Under the pieces are notes generated by a model. The model saw only the letters and a list, made by a program, of their open reading frames with translations. It made no database searches and had not been told where the DNA came from. This document shows, one piece after another, positions 22,028 to 30,322 of a DNA stretch of 33,646 nt; the first letter of the stretch is position 1, and every line of letters starts with the position of its first letter. Origin of the DNA: Bradyrhizobium sp. STM 3843 (GTDB taxonomy: Bacteria; Pseudomonadota; Alphaproteobacteria; Rhizobiales; Xanthobacteraceae); the NCBI RefSeq assembly GCF_000239815.1, contig NZ_CAFK01000334.1, forward strand, positions 1 to 33,646, written 5' to 3'. Position numbers and translations under genes: made by a program.

Positions 22028-24313
22028 TCAATTCTTGCGCGAGGCAGGCGCGGCGTCGCCGGAAGCGGTCGCCGCGGCATAGTTTTCAGGGAAGGCGAGC
22101 GCGCTCGAAGAGACCGGCTTGGCCGGCTTCGACGCATCGCCCGGTGCGGCCTTGTCGGCGACCCGCGCGGCGTCGTCGAGCATCTTCTCGACCTGGACCA
22201 GGATCTCGGCCCCGCGCCGGGTCAGGACCGGCGGCGGTCCCGGCTTGACCTCGAGGGTCTTCGGCGCACCCGCCGCCGAAGCCATGGCCTGGGCTGCGCC
22301 TTCTTTCGCCAGCTTCTCGCCCATGCCGACGCCGGCCAGCTCCTTGATCTCGACGCCCTCATGGGCGACCGTCATGATGTCGTGCCAGGTCTGCGCCGGC
22401 AGCGAGCCGCCGGTCATGCGGTTGGTCGGCGAATAGTCGTCATTGCCGTACCAGACTGCGCAGGTGAAGTTGCCGGTGTAGCCGACGAACCAGGCGTCGC
22501 GGTAAGCGTTGGTGGTGCCGGTCTTGCCGGCGGTCGGAATGCCGTCGAGCGCGGCGCGGCGCGCGGTGCCTTCGCTGACCACGTGGCTCATCATGCCGGC
22601 CATGTCGGCGGCGACAGAGGCTGGGATAGCCTGCTTTGGCTTCGGCCCGTCGCGGTCCCAGCGCCAGACCAGATCGCCGGCGCCAGTGCGCACTTCGAGC
22701 ACCGAATGCGGCGTTACTGCTTTGCCCTTGTTCGGGAAGGTGGCGTAGGCGACCGCGTGCTCGACCACGGTGACCTCGTCAGAGCCGATCGGCAGCGACG
22801 GCGTGTCCGGCAGCGGCGCCTTGATGCCGAAGCGGCGGGCGACCTCGACGATCTTGGCGCGGCCGGCCTTGGGGCCGTTCGGCTTGCCAAGCTCGATCGA
22901 CAGCTTCACCGGCACGACGTTGATCGAGCGGGTGATCGCCTGGGTCAGCGTCACCGTGCCGGAATAGGAATGGCCATAGTTCTGCGGACACCAATTGCCG
23001 ATGCAGACCGGCCCGTCGACGATGGTCGAGGTCGGCTTGAAGCCGTTCAGCAGCGCGGTCGTGTAGACGTAGGGCTTGAAGGACGAGCCGGGCTGCCGAT
23101 AGGCGTCGACCGCGCGATTGAACTGGCTGGCGCCGTAATCGCGGCCGCCGACCATGGCGCGGATGCCGCCGTCGAGATCGGCGACCACGGTCGCCGCCTG
23201 GGTCGCGTGATAGTCGCGGCCGAACTGGCGCAGCTGATTCTCGATGGCATCGTCGGCAGCATGCTGCACGTTCATGTCGATCGAGGTGCGCACGACGAAG
23301 ACGCGCTCGGTGTAGGATTTCGGGAAGGTGTCGACCAGCTTGCGCATCTCGTCGAAGGCATAGTCGAGAAAATAGTTCGGCGAGTTCTCGTCGCGGCGGT
23401 CGACCGCAAACGCCGGGTTGCGGCGGGCGCCGAACACCTGGCCCTCGGTCATGAAGCCGGCATCGACCAGGTTGTCGAGCACGACGTTGGCGCGGGCGCG
23501 GGCGGCCGGCAGGTTGATGTGTGGCGCGAACTTGGTTGGGGCCTTGAACAGGCCGGCCAGCATCGCGGCTTCCGCCAGGTTGATGTCGCGCACCGACTTG
23601 TTGAAGTAGAAATGCGCTGCGCCGTCGACGCCGAAGGTGCCGCCGCCCATATAGGCGCGGTCGAGATAGAGCTTGAGGATCTCGTTCTTGGTGAGCCGGG
23701 TCTCCAGCCAGATCGCCAGGAACGCCTCGTTGATCTTGCGCTCGATGGTGCGCTCGTTCGACAGGAACAGGTTCTTGGCGAGCTGCTGGGTGATCGACGA
23801 GCCGCCCTGGCGCACGCCGCCGGCCTGGGCGTTGGTGACGAGCGCGCGGGCGGTGCCCGCGATGTCGATGCCGAAATGGTCGTAGAAGCGGCGGTCTTCG
23901 GTCGCGAGCGTCGCCTTGATCAAATTGTCCGGAAAGTCTTCCAGCGGGATCGAGTCGTTGTGCTTGATGCCGCGGCTGCCGATCGGGTTGCCGTAGCGGT
24001 CGAGGAAGGTGACCGCGAGGTCGGACTTCTTCAGCCAGTCCTCGTCGGCGGTTTCGCGGAACGCCGGAATCGCCAGCGCCAGCAACAGCACGAGCCCGCC
24101 GAGGCCGATCGTGGCGGCTTCGGAGAACGGCTCGATGAAGACCCAGCGCTTCCAGCCGCCGACATAGAAGCGGTCCATGAACGCCGAATAGCGCTCAAAA
24201 AGCTCGCGGGCGCCGCGCAGCGACGAGAACAGCGCCGAGTCGAACCGCGCATCGAGATCCAGCCGCCAGTTGTCGAGCCGCTTTTTCCAATCGTCTGGAA
24301 TGATCTGGCGCAC
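22028..24313 (-). CDS. Class A penicillin-binding protein (PBP1-type)
   Basis: A 761-residue bifunctional peptidoglycan synthase. It has a cytoplasmic N-terminus of about 64 residues, one membrane helix (about residues 66-84), and the glycosyltransferase domain with ATEDRRFYDHFGID (catalytic Glu139) and QGGSSITQQLAKNLFL. The transpeptidase domain has SSFKP (nucleophile Ser410, Lys413), SIN at 463-465 and KTGT at 597-600. The C-terminus ends in an Ala/Pro-rich tail. It polymerises and crosslinks peptidoglycan in the periplasm. It is the first gene of an operon with DUF1214 and DUF1254 proteins, which may therefore work at the envelope; that link is inference. It is divergent from the YcgN-type gene. 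Confidence 0.94.
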   Translation of the reverse strand: MRQIIPDDWKKRLDNWRLDLDARFDSALFSSLRGARELFERYSAFMDRFYVGGWKRWVFIEPFSEAATIGLGGLVLLLALAIPAFRETADEDWLKKSDLAVTFLDRYGNPIGSRGIKHNDSIPLEDFPDNLIKATLATEDRRFYDHFGIDIAGTARALVTNAQAGGVRQGGSSITQQLAKNLFLSNERTIERKINEAFLAIWLETRLTKNEILKLYLDRAYMGGGTFGVDGAAHFYFNKSVRDINLAEAAMLAGLFKAPTKFAPHINLPAARARANVVLDNLVDAGFMTEGQVFGARRNPAFAVDRRDENSPNYFLDYAFDEMRKLVDTFPKSYTERVFVVRTSIDMNVQHAADDAIENQLRQFGRDYHATQAATVVADLDGGIRAMVGGRDYGASQFNRAVDAYRQPGSSFKPYVYTTALLNGFKPTSTIVDGPVCIGNWCPQNYGHSYSGTVTLTQAITRSINVVPVKLSIELGKPNGPKAGRAKIVEVARRFGIKAPLPDTPSLPIGSDEVTVVEHAVAYATFPNKGKAVTPHSVLEVRTGAGDLVWRWDRDGPKPKQAIPASVAADMAGMMSHVVSEGTARRAALDGIPTAGKTGTTNAYRDAWFVGYTGNFTCAVWYGNDDYSPTNRMTGGSLPAQTWHDIMTVAHEGVEIKELAGVGMGEKLAKEGAAQAMASAAGAPKTLEVKPGPPPVLTRRGAEILVQVEKMLDDAARVADKAAPGDASKPAKPVSSSALAFPENYAAATASGDAAPASRKN

Positions 24314-24604
24314 GGGATACCTGGTCTTTGCGAAAGCCGGTCAGCTGTCTTCGAACGCACTCAACCACCCGGCTGGGCCATCGAAGGGTCTTGCGGGACT
24401 GTTGCGGCAAACCCGTGGCGCTTGTTTCGCGCCGGGGATGACTCGATAACCTATCTAGCCGAGCAGGGGCCATAAACCAATGGCGCCGCTCATAATTTGA
24501 TGGGCAGCGCTAATATCTTCTGCCCGGAACCGGCACGCCGCTCTTGCGTCCTGGTGGCGGGGCCCCCTAGATGCCGAGCCAGCTGTGACCCTCGGATTCC
24601 TGTG

Positions 24605-25117
24605 ATGACCGCGCCGCTCAAACGTCCTTCCGGTCAGGAGGGATTTTTCTGGAAAACCAAGACCTTGGAGCAGATGTCCGAGGCCGAATGGGAAAGCCTG
24701 TGCGACGGCTGCGGGCGCTGCTGCCTGGAGAAGCTCGAGGACGAAGATACCGGCCGGATCTATTTTACCCATATTGCCTGCAGGCTTCTGGACGCCGGTC
24801 TATGTGCCTGCAAAAATTATGAGAATCGTTCTGAAACTGTACCGGATTGCGTTCGCCTGACACCTGAGAATGTCCGCACCATCACCTGGCTGCCGCCGAG
24901 CTGCGGCTACCGGCTGGCCGCCGAAGGGCGCGATCTCTATTGGTGGCATCCGCTGATCTCCGGGGATCCTCAGACGGTGCATGAAGCGGGTGTCTCCGTG
25001 CGGGGCCGTGTCGAAGGGTCCGAGGAGCAAGTCCCCGTCGACGAGCTGGAGGACCATATCGTGCAATGGCCGGTGCTGCTGCCCAAGCGCGCCAAGCTGA
25101 AGCACCGGCCCAAATAG
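24605..25117 (+). CDS. YcgN/YkgJ-type cysteine cluster protein
   Basis: A 170-residue protein of the UPF0260 (YcgN) family. The CxxCxxCC core is at residues 33-40 (LCDGCGRCCLEKLEDEDTG), followed by THIACRLLDAGLCACKNYEN (Cys59, Cys67, Cys69) and PDCVRLTPENV (Cys82). Such clusters bind zinc or iron-sulfur; the role is not established. The C-terminal part (ITWLPPSCGYRLAAEGRDLY) is also typical. The frame is open from 24497 but I chose ATG 24605, which gives the family start and has CGGA upstream. The 291 bases between this start and the divergent PBP gene hold no other gene that I can see. Confidence 0.9.
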   Translation: MTAPLKRPSGQEGFFWKTKTLEQMSEAEWESLCDGCGRCCLEKLEDEDTGRIYFTHIACRLLDAGLCACKNYENRSETVPDCVRLTPENVRTITWLPPSCGYRLAAEGRDLYWWHPLISGDPQTVHEAGVSVRGRVEGSEEQVPVDELEDHIVQWPVLLPKRAKLKHRPK

Positions 25118-25258
25118 ACCGTCCAGGTAGATCCCGCTTGCTCGGGTTGAGGGGGGGGCCTGCCGACTCGGGGCCTCGCTTCGCACGCGCAACAAGTCAC
25201 ATCACTGCGCCCGGCTGCCCGATGCCGCAATGCGCCCATGCGCAAGAGCGTCTGCCGC

Positions 25259-25276
25259 AAGGGAAATTTATCCCTT
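25259..25276. promoter_or_regulatory. Dyad upstream of the MFS transporter gene
   Basis: AAGGGA-AATTTA-TCCCTT is a perfect inverted repeat, AT-rich at its centre, 65 bases before the transporter ATG. It could be an operator for a TetR- or MarR-type regulator, but no regulator gene is adjacent, so this is only a candidate. Confidence 0.35.
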
Positions 25277-25340
25277 AGATGGTTGGCTACTCAGCGAATC
25301 TGCGGGGTTCCTCCTCGCTGGCCGAACAACATTATTCCCC

Positions 25341-26927
25341 ATGAACAAGTTTCAACGGCAGAGCCGCTACCCTGCCGCCGCCATCTCCGTGCCTGAAGAC
25401 ATCGCCGCCGAGCTGCCCGCGCTGCCGCCGCAGGTGCGTGCGGTCGCCGACGCGCCGCCAATCGCGCCGCCGGTGCCACTGACCCCGGCCGAGGTCCGCA
25501 CCATCCTGATGAGCCTTCTGCTTACGATGTTCCTGGCCGCGCTTGACCAGACCATCGTGGCAACGGCGCTGCCGACCATCGGTCGTGAGTTCCACGATGT
25601 CGAGAACCTCTCCTGGGTGATCACCGCGTATCTCTTGGCCTCCACGGCGGTGGCCCCGGTGTTCGGCACCTTGAGCGACATCTATGGCCGCCGCGCCATG
25701 ATCATCACCTCGCTCAGCCTGTTCATCGCGGGATCGGTGCTTTGCGCGCTGGCGCCCAACATGACCGTTCTGGTGCTGGCCCGCGGCCTGCAGGGGCTCG
25801 GCGGCGGCGGCATCATGCCGGTGGTGCAGACGGTGATCTCGGACGTGATCAGCCCGCGCGAGCGCGGCCAATATCAGGCCTATTTCAGCGCGGTCTGGAT
25901 GGTGGCCGGCCTGTTGGGGCCCGTGATCGGCGGCTTCTTCGCCGATCATCTGCACTGGTCGATGATCTTCTGGATCAACCTGCCACTCGCGGTCGGGGCG
26001 CTGGTGCTGCTGCTGCCGAAGATGGCGCGCATCCCGGCCTATCACCGCTTGCGCAGCGTCGACTGGCTCGGGGGGCTGCTTCTGATGGCGTCCGCCGTTG
26101 TCTTCATGCTGGTCCTGAGCTGGGGTGGCCATAAGCTCGCCTGGCTGTCGCCCGCGATCCTGGCGATGATCGGCGCCGCCGTGGCCCTGGCGCTTGGCTT
26201 CGTCTGGCATGCGCAGCGCTCCGACGAGCCGTTCCTGCCATTATCCCTGATCGGCGGCCGCGTCGTGCCCTTTGGCCTGTTGATCAGCGGCTGTGCGCTC
26301 GGCGCGATGATCGGGCTCACCGTCTATCTGCCGCTGTATTACGAGGTGGTCTACCATCTGTCTGCGAGTCAGGCGGGTCTTGGACTGATTCCGCTGGCGG
26401 CGATCTCGACCCTTGGCGCAGCGATTGCCGGCCGCACCATGGCGCGGGTCAAGCACTACAAGCGGGTTGCGATCGCGGGCACCATCACCGCAGCGCTGGC
26501 GGCGACTGCGATGACGCTAATGACGCCCTCGCTGTGGACGCTGGTGGCGCTGCTTTCGGTGTTCGGCGTCGGTCTGGGGACGCCATTTCCGATCTGCGTG
26601 GTCGCGCTGCAGAACGCCGTGCCGCGCGCCCAGGTCGGCACCATCACCGGCGCCATGAACTTCTTTCGCGCCATGATGTCCTCGTTCACGGTCGCCGCCT
26701 TCGGTGCAATCCTGCTGATGGCGCTCGGCGCCGACGTCTCTCTGGCGGAGGGCGCGAGCGGCGCGGTCACCGGGATTGCAGTCGCCGATATGGTCCACGC
26801 CTTCCGCTACGTCTTCGGCGCGGCCGCGGCGATGCTTTCCTGTGCCGCCGTCTGCATGATCCTGATGGAGGAGCGGCCGCTCGCCGGCCCGGCCGTACCG
26901 CCGCCGGCGATCGAGATGGCGGAGTAG
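25341..26927 (+). CDS. MFS transporter, DHA2 family (14 TM) drug exporter
   Basis: A 528-residue protein with a Pro/Ala-rich cytoplasmic N-terminus (about residues 1-52) and 14 predicted membrane helices. Family motifs are visible: LAALDQTIVATALPTIGREF in helix 1, GTLSDIYGRRAMI (motif A), LARGLQGLGGGGIMPVVQTV (motif B) and GLLGPVIGGFFADHLHWSMI (motif C). This is the DHA2 (EmrB/QacA-type) proton-drug antiporter pattern. Substrate cannot be predicted. ATG 25341 is preceded by no clear Shine-Dalgarno. The frame extends back to 25230, but those residues lack family character. It ends 9 bases from the convergent TPP enzyme gene. Confidence 0.92.
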   Translation: MNKFQRQSRYPAAAISVPEDIAAELPALPPQVRAVADAPPIAPPVPLTPAEVRTILMSLLLTMFLAALDQTIVATALPTIGREFHDVENLSWVITAYLLASTAVAPVFGTLSDIYGRRAMIITSLSLFIAGSVLCALAPNMTVLVLARGLQGLGGGGIMPVVQTVISDVISPRERGQYQAYFSAVWMVAGLLGPVIGGFFADHLHWSMIFWINLPLAVGALVLLLPKMARIPAYHRLRSVDWLGGLLLMASAVVFMLVLSWGGHKLAWLSPAILAMIGAAVALALGFVWHAQRSDEPFLPLSLIGGRVVPFGLLISGCALGAMIGLTVYLPLYYEVVYHLSASQAGLGLIPLAAISTLGAAIAGRTMARVKHYKRVAIAGTITAALAATAMTLMTPSLWTLVALLSVFGVGLGTPFPICVVALQNAVPRAQVGTITGAMNFFRAMMSSFTVAAFGAILLMALGADVSLAEGASGAVTGIAVADMVHAFRYVFGAAAAMLSCAAVCMILMEERPLAGPAVPPPAIEMAE

Positions 26928-26936
26928 CCCCACCAC

Positions 26937-28571
26937 TCACGTGCCCGGCCGCGACACCTCCGTCTCCTTGCTGGTGATGAACTCCAGCAAGACGGGAATG
27001 CCTTCCTTGGTCTTGGCGATGCCGCGCATGATCGCGGGCACGATGTCGTCCGGCTTGGTGACGCGCTCGCCATAGCCGCCGAAGGCGCGCGCCATTGCGG
27101 CGTAGTCGCCGGAAATGTCGGTCGAGCGGTACTTCTCGGTCGACACCGGCATCACCTTCAGCTCGATCGCCATCGAGAAATTGTTGAGCAGAATGGACAT
27201 GATCGGGATGCGCTCGCGGACCGCTGTCTCGAAATCCATCCCGGTGAAGCCGATCGCCGCGTCGCCCCAGACATTGATGCAGAGCTTGTCGGGCGCGGCG
27301 AGCTTGGCCCCCATCGCGAGCCCAAGTCCGTAGCCGAGCTGGGTGGTCTTGCCCCAGCCGAGGTAGGAGAGCGGCTGGGTCGCCTTCCAGAACGGGGAGA
27401 GCTGGTCACGCGGACTGCCGGCATCATGAGTGATGATGGTGTTTTCGATATCGACGGTGTGCTGAAGGTCCCATAGCACGCGATAAGGATTGAGAGGCGC
27501 GTCGTTGGACGTCAGCTTCGGCAACCACTTCTCGAGCCATCCCTTGTTGATGGCCGCAATCTCGGTGGCGATCGCAGATGCATCCCGATCCGACGGGACC
27601 TGCGGCTCGATCTCCGCAAGCAGTGCATCGAGCACGAGGCCGGCATCGCCGACCAGGCCGATCTTGGCCTCGACGTCCTTGTTGAGATGATTCGGATCGA
27701 GCGTGGCATGAATGATGGTTTTTCCTTTCGGCATCGCGACGCCGAAATTGGTTTCGGTGAAGGAGCAGCCGATGCCGAAGATCACGTCGGCGTCCTTCAG
27801 GAATGTCGCCACCGCGCGCGGCACCGCGAGCCCGCCCGAGCCGAGGGACAGCGGGTGCGTCTCCGGAAATGACGACTTGCCGCCGAGGCTGGTGGTGACG
27901 GGGATGGCGAGTCGTTCGGCCAGCCGCTTCAATTGCGGCCAGGCCCGCGCGTAATGCACACCCTGGCCGGCATAGATCACCGGACGCTTGGCGCCGATCA
28001 GCAGTGCGGCCGCCTCCCTGACATGGACGGGATCAGCGCCGTAGCGCGTGCGCAGGGCCGGGCTGTAGTTCAGTGGTTCCGGCACCTCCTCGTTCCACAT
28101 GTCGGAGGGAATCTCGACGATCACGGGGCCGCCGCGGCCGTTCTTCAGCTTGGTGAAGGCGCGACGGAAGACGTTGCAGACCTCGCTCGCCAGGATAATC
28201 GCCTCGGCCGATTTGGCGAATGGCCGCATCGCCTGCGATGAATTGAAGTTCGGCTCGACCTGCGACAGCCGCCGCGCATAACCCATCGGCAGCACCAGCA
28301 CGGGCACGGACTCGCCAAAACACTGCGCGACGCCGCCCATCGCGTTCTCGGCGCCGGGACCGTGCTGCATGCAGAACACACCGATCTTGTGGCCTGACGT
28401 GACGCGCGAGATCGCGTCCGCCATGTGCAGTCCGATCCGTTCCTGCCGCACCATCACCGGGCGGATGTCGGCTTGCGCCGCAAATTCGATCAGATGATTG
28501 ACGGGATAGCCGGTGAGGATCTCGATGCCTTCGCGCTTCATGATCTCCGCGATGGCGGCGCCCAGTTTCAT
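26937..28571 (-). CDS. Thiamine pyrophosphate-requiring enzyme (acetolactate synthase-like)
   Basis: A 544-residue protein with the three domains of the TPP-dependent decarboxylase/acetolactate synthase superfamily. The N-terminal pyrimidine-binding domain has the conserved Glu44 (VRQERIGLHMADA). The central domain has RPVIYAGQGVHYARAWPQLK. The C-terminal pyrophosphate domain has the GDAAIGFTGMDFETAVRERI motif and the downstream NN pair that binds Mg-TPP. The reaction is not clear; related proteins include acetolactate synthase, oxalyl-CoA and sulfoacetaldehyde enzymes, and I see no decisive residues. I chose ATG 28571, which has GGGAGGAC 7 bases upstream, over 28604. It is a single gene, convergent with the MFS gene. 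Confidence 0.85.
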   Translation of the reverse strand: MKLGAAIAEIMKREGIEILTGYPVNHLIEFAAQADIRPVMVRQERIGLHMADAISRVTSGHKIGVFCMQHGPGAENAMGGVAQCFGESVPVLVLPMGYARRLSQVEPNFNSSQAMRPFAKSAEAIILASEVCNVFRRAFTKLKNGRGGPVIVEIPSDMWNEEVPEPLNYSPALRTRYGADPVHVREAAALLIGAKRPVIYAGQGVHYARAWPQLKRLAERLAIPVTTSLGGKSSFPETHPLSLGSGGLAVPRAVATFLKDADVIFGIGCSFTETNFGVAMPKGKTIIHATLDPNHLNKDVEAKIGLVGDAGLVLDALLAEIEPQVPSDRDASAIATEIAAINKGWLEKWLPKLTSNDAPLNPYRVLWDLQHTVDIENTIITHDAGSPRDQLSPFWKATQPLSYLGWGKTTQLGYGLGLAMGAKLAAPDKLCINVWGDAAIGFTGMDFETAVRERIPIMSILLNNFSMAIELKVMPVSTEKYRSTDISGDYAAMARAFGGYGERVTKPDDIVPAIMRGIAKTKEGIPVLLEFITSKETEVSRPGT

Positions 28572-28698
28572 GGTGATGTCCTCCCGATGTTCTGTCGCGG
28601 CCAATGTCGTGCCTGGCCTGAGAAGACAATTGGATCAGGAAAAGGGGCTGCGGTATAGCCGTCCGGGGACATCAGCCCATGCAGGGGATGCGCCAGCG

Positions 28699-30291
28699 CT
28701 AGTCCGCCAGCGCGCGGCGCAGCCGCCGGACGATCACGCCGCGGGCACGGTCGTCGGCGGCTTGTTCGATCCGCGCGTTGATATCGAGCATGAGCTCGGA
28801 CATCTCATTGTGCCAGTCGAGCCGAGTGACAGCCTCCGGCGCGAGCCGGCGGCGATGGGCGACGTCGAGCGGCGTCGGCACGGCGGTTGTGAGTTCATAG
28901 ACATCGTCGAGCAAAGGCTCGAACAGCTTCGCCGACGGAAGGATCCGCTCGGCGACGCGCGCAGCGAGCCCGGAAATCGCGGCGTCTTCGCCATGGACCA
29001 GGAACAGACCGCGGGCTACGGGACGGCGAGCTGAGATCCAGCGTGCGATCTCGCTTCCGTCGGCATGACCGGAATAGTCGTCCAGCGTGCGGATGCGTGC
29101 GGCGACCCTGATCTCCTCGCCTTGGATCCGCACGGCCTTGACGCCGTCCTGCAGGAAGCGGCCGAGCGTACCGTGGGCCTGATAGCCGACCAGAAGCACG
29201 GTCGCGTGATTGTTCCACAGCCAGCGCTTCAGGTGATGACGGATGCGGCCGGCATCGCACATGCCGCTGGCGGCGATGATGATGTGGAAACCGGTGAGTC
29301 TTGCAATCGATTTGCTCTCGTCGACCGTCTCGGTGAAGTGCAGATGTGGCGAAGCGAGCAGGCGGCCGACATCGACGCTGGTATCGAGGCTTGCGGCATG
29401 CTGACGGAATACTTCGGTGGCCCGGATCGCCAGCGGCGAGTCGAGGAAGATCGGAGCTGGCGGAATCGCGCCGAGCTCCATCAGCGCGACCAGATCGACG
29501 ATCAGTTCCTGTGTGCGCTCGACCGCGAAAGCCGGAATCAGCAGCGCACCATCGGCGGCCGCGGCGTCGCGCACGTCTGCGGCCAGCCGCTCGCGCCTGA
29601 GCTCAGGCGTGGTGCGCTCGCGGATGCGGTCGCCATAGGTGGATTCTGAAATGACGTAGTCGAACCCGGCCGGCGCCTGCGGATCGGGCTGCAGCAGCTT
29701 GGCGTCCGGACCGATGTCGCCGGACGCCAGCAGCCGGAGCGGGGCGCCACCGCGACCTTCGCCGGCGATCTCGATCTCGATCGAGGCGGAGCCGAGCAGG
29801 TGGCCGGCGTTCCAGTAGCGGGCGCGCACGCCGGGGATGACATCGGTCCAGGTCTCGTAGTCGATCGCCTGGAAGGCGCGCATCGCAGCCACCGCGTCGG
29901 CCTGGGTGTAGATCGGCGTGACGTCGGCTCGGCCGCGTGTGGCATTCCGGCGGTTCAGCGCCAGGACCTCCTGTTCCTGGATGCTGCCCGCGTCCGGCAG
30001 CATATAGGAGCAGAGATCGATGGTGCCGCGGGTCGCGAGGATTCGTCCGCGAAAGCCTTCCTTCACCAGCTTCGGGAGCAGCCCGCTGTGATCGATATGG
30101 GCGTGTGTCAGCAACACCGCATCGATGTCGGAAGGATGGAACGGGAAGGCGCCGTAGTTCAATTCCTTGAGTGTCTTCTGGCCCTGAAACAGGCCGCAAT
30201 CGATCAGCAAATGACCGGCATCGGTTCGCACCAGATAGCAGGAGCCGGTCACGGTATGCGCCGCACCGCAAAATCGAACTGTGACGCTCAT
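28699..30291 (-). CDS. MBL-fold beta-CASP RNA metallohydrolase
   Basis: A 530-residue protein. The metallo-beta-lactamase motif HAHIDHSG is at residues 63-70, with further ligands in NAGHLLGSASIEIEIAG and SGDIGPD. The beta-CASP and RNA-specificity part has ESTYGDR, PAFAVERTQELI, IIAASGMCDAGRIRHHLKRW and the late DYSGHADGSEI histidine motif. This is the CPSF73/RNase J-like group that cleaves RNA. About 75 extra residues at the C-terminus have no motif I recognise. ATG 30291 follows a GGGAGC ribosome-binding site; longer frames reach into the upstream gene. It lies 31 bases after the phosphorylase gene, so the two form an operon. Confidence 0.9.
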   Translation of the reverse strand: MSVTVRFCGAAHTVTGSCYLVRTDAGHLLIDCGLFQGQKTLKELNYGAFPFHPSDIDAVLLTHAHIDHSGLLPKLVKEGFRGRILATRGTIDLCSYMLPDAGSIQEQEVLALNRRNATRGRADVTPIYTQADAVAAMRAFQAIDYETWTDVIPGVRARYWNAGHLLGSASIEIEIAGEGRGGAPLRLLASGDIGPDAKLLQPDPQAPAGFDYVISESTYGDRIRERTTPELRRERLAADVRDAAAADGALLIPAFAVERTQELIVDLVALMELGAIPPAPIFLDSPLAIRATEVFRQHAASLDTSVDVGRLLASPHLHFTETVDESKSIARLTGFHIIIAASGMCDAGRIRHHLKRWLWNNHATVLLVGYQAHGTLGRFLQDGVKAVRIQGEEIRVAARIRTLDDYSGHADGSEIARWISARRPVARGLFLVHGEDAAISGLAARVAERILPSAKLFEPLLDDVYELTTAVPTPLDVAHRRRLAPEAVTRLDWHNEMSELMLDINARIEQAADDRARGVIVRRLRRALAD

Positions 30292-30322
30292 GGTTTGCGC
30301 TCCCGAATTGCCGATCTCGCCG

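Noticed and set aside
21872..24475. An 867-codon plus-strand frame opposite the PBP gene
   Set aside because: The minus strand has all glycosyltransferase and transpeptidase motifs; the plus frame is an antisense shadow.
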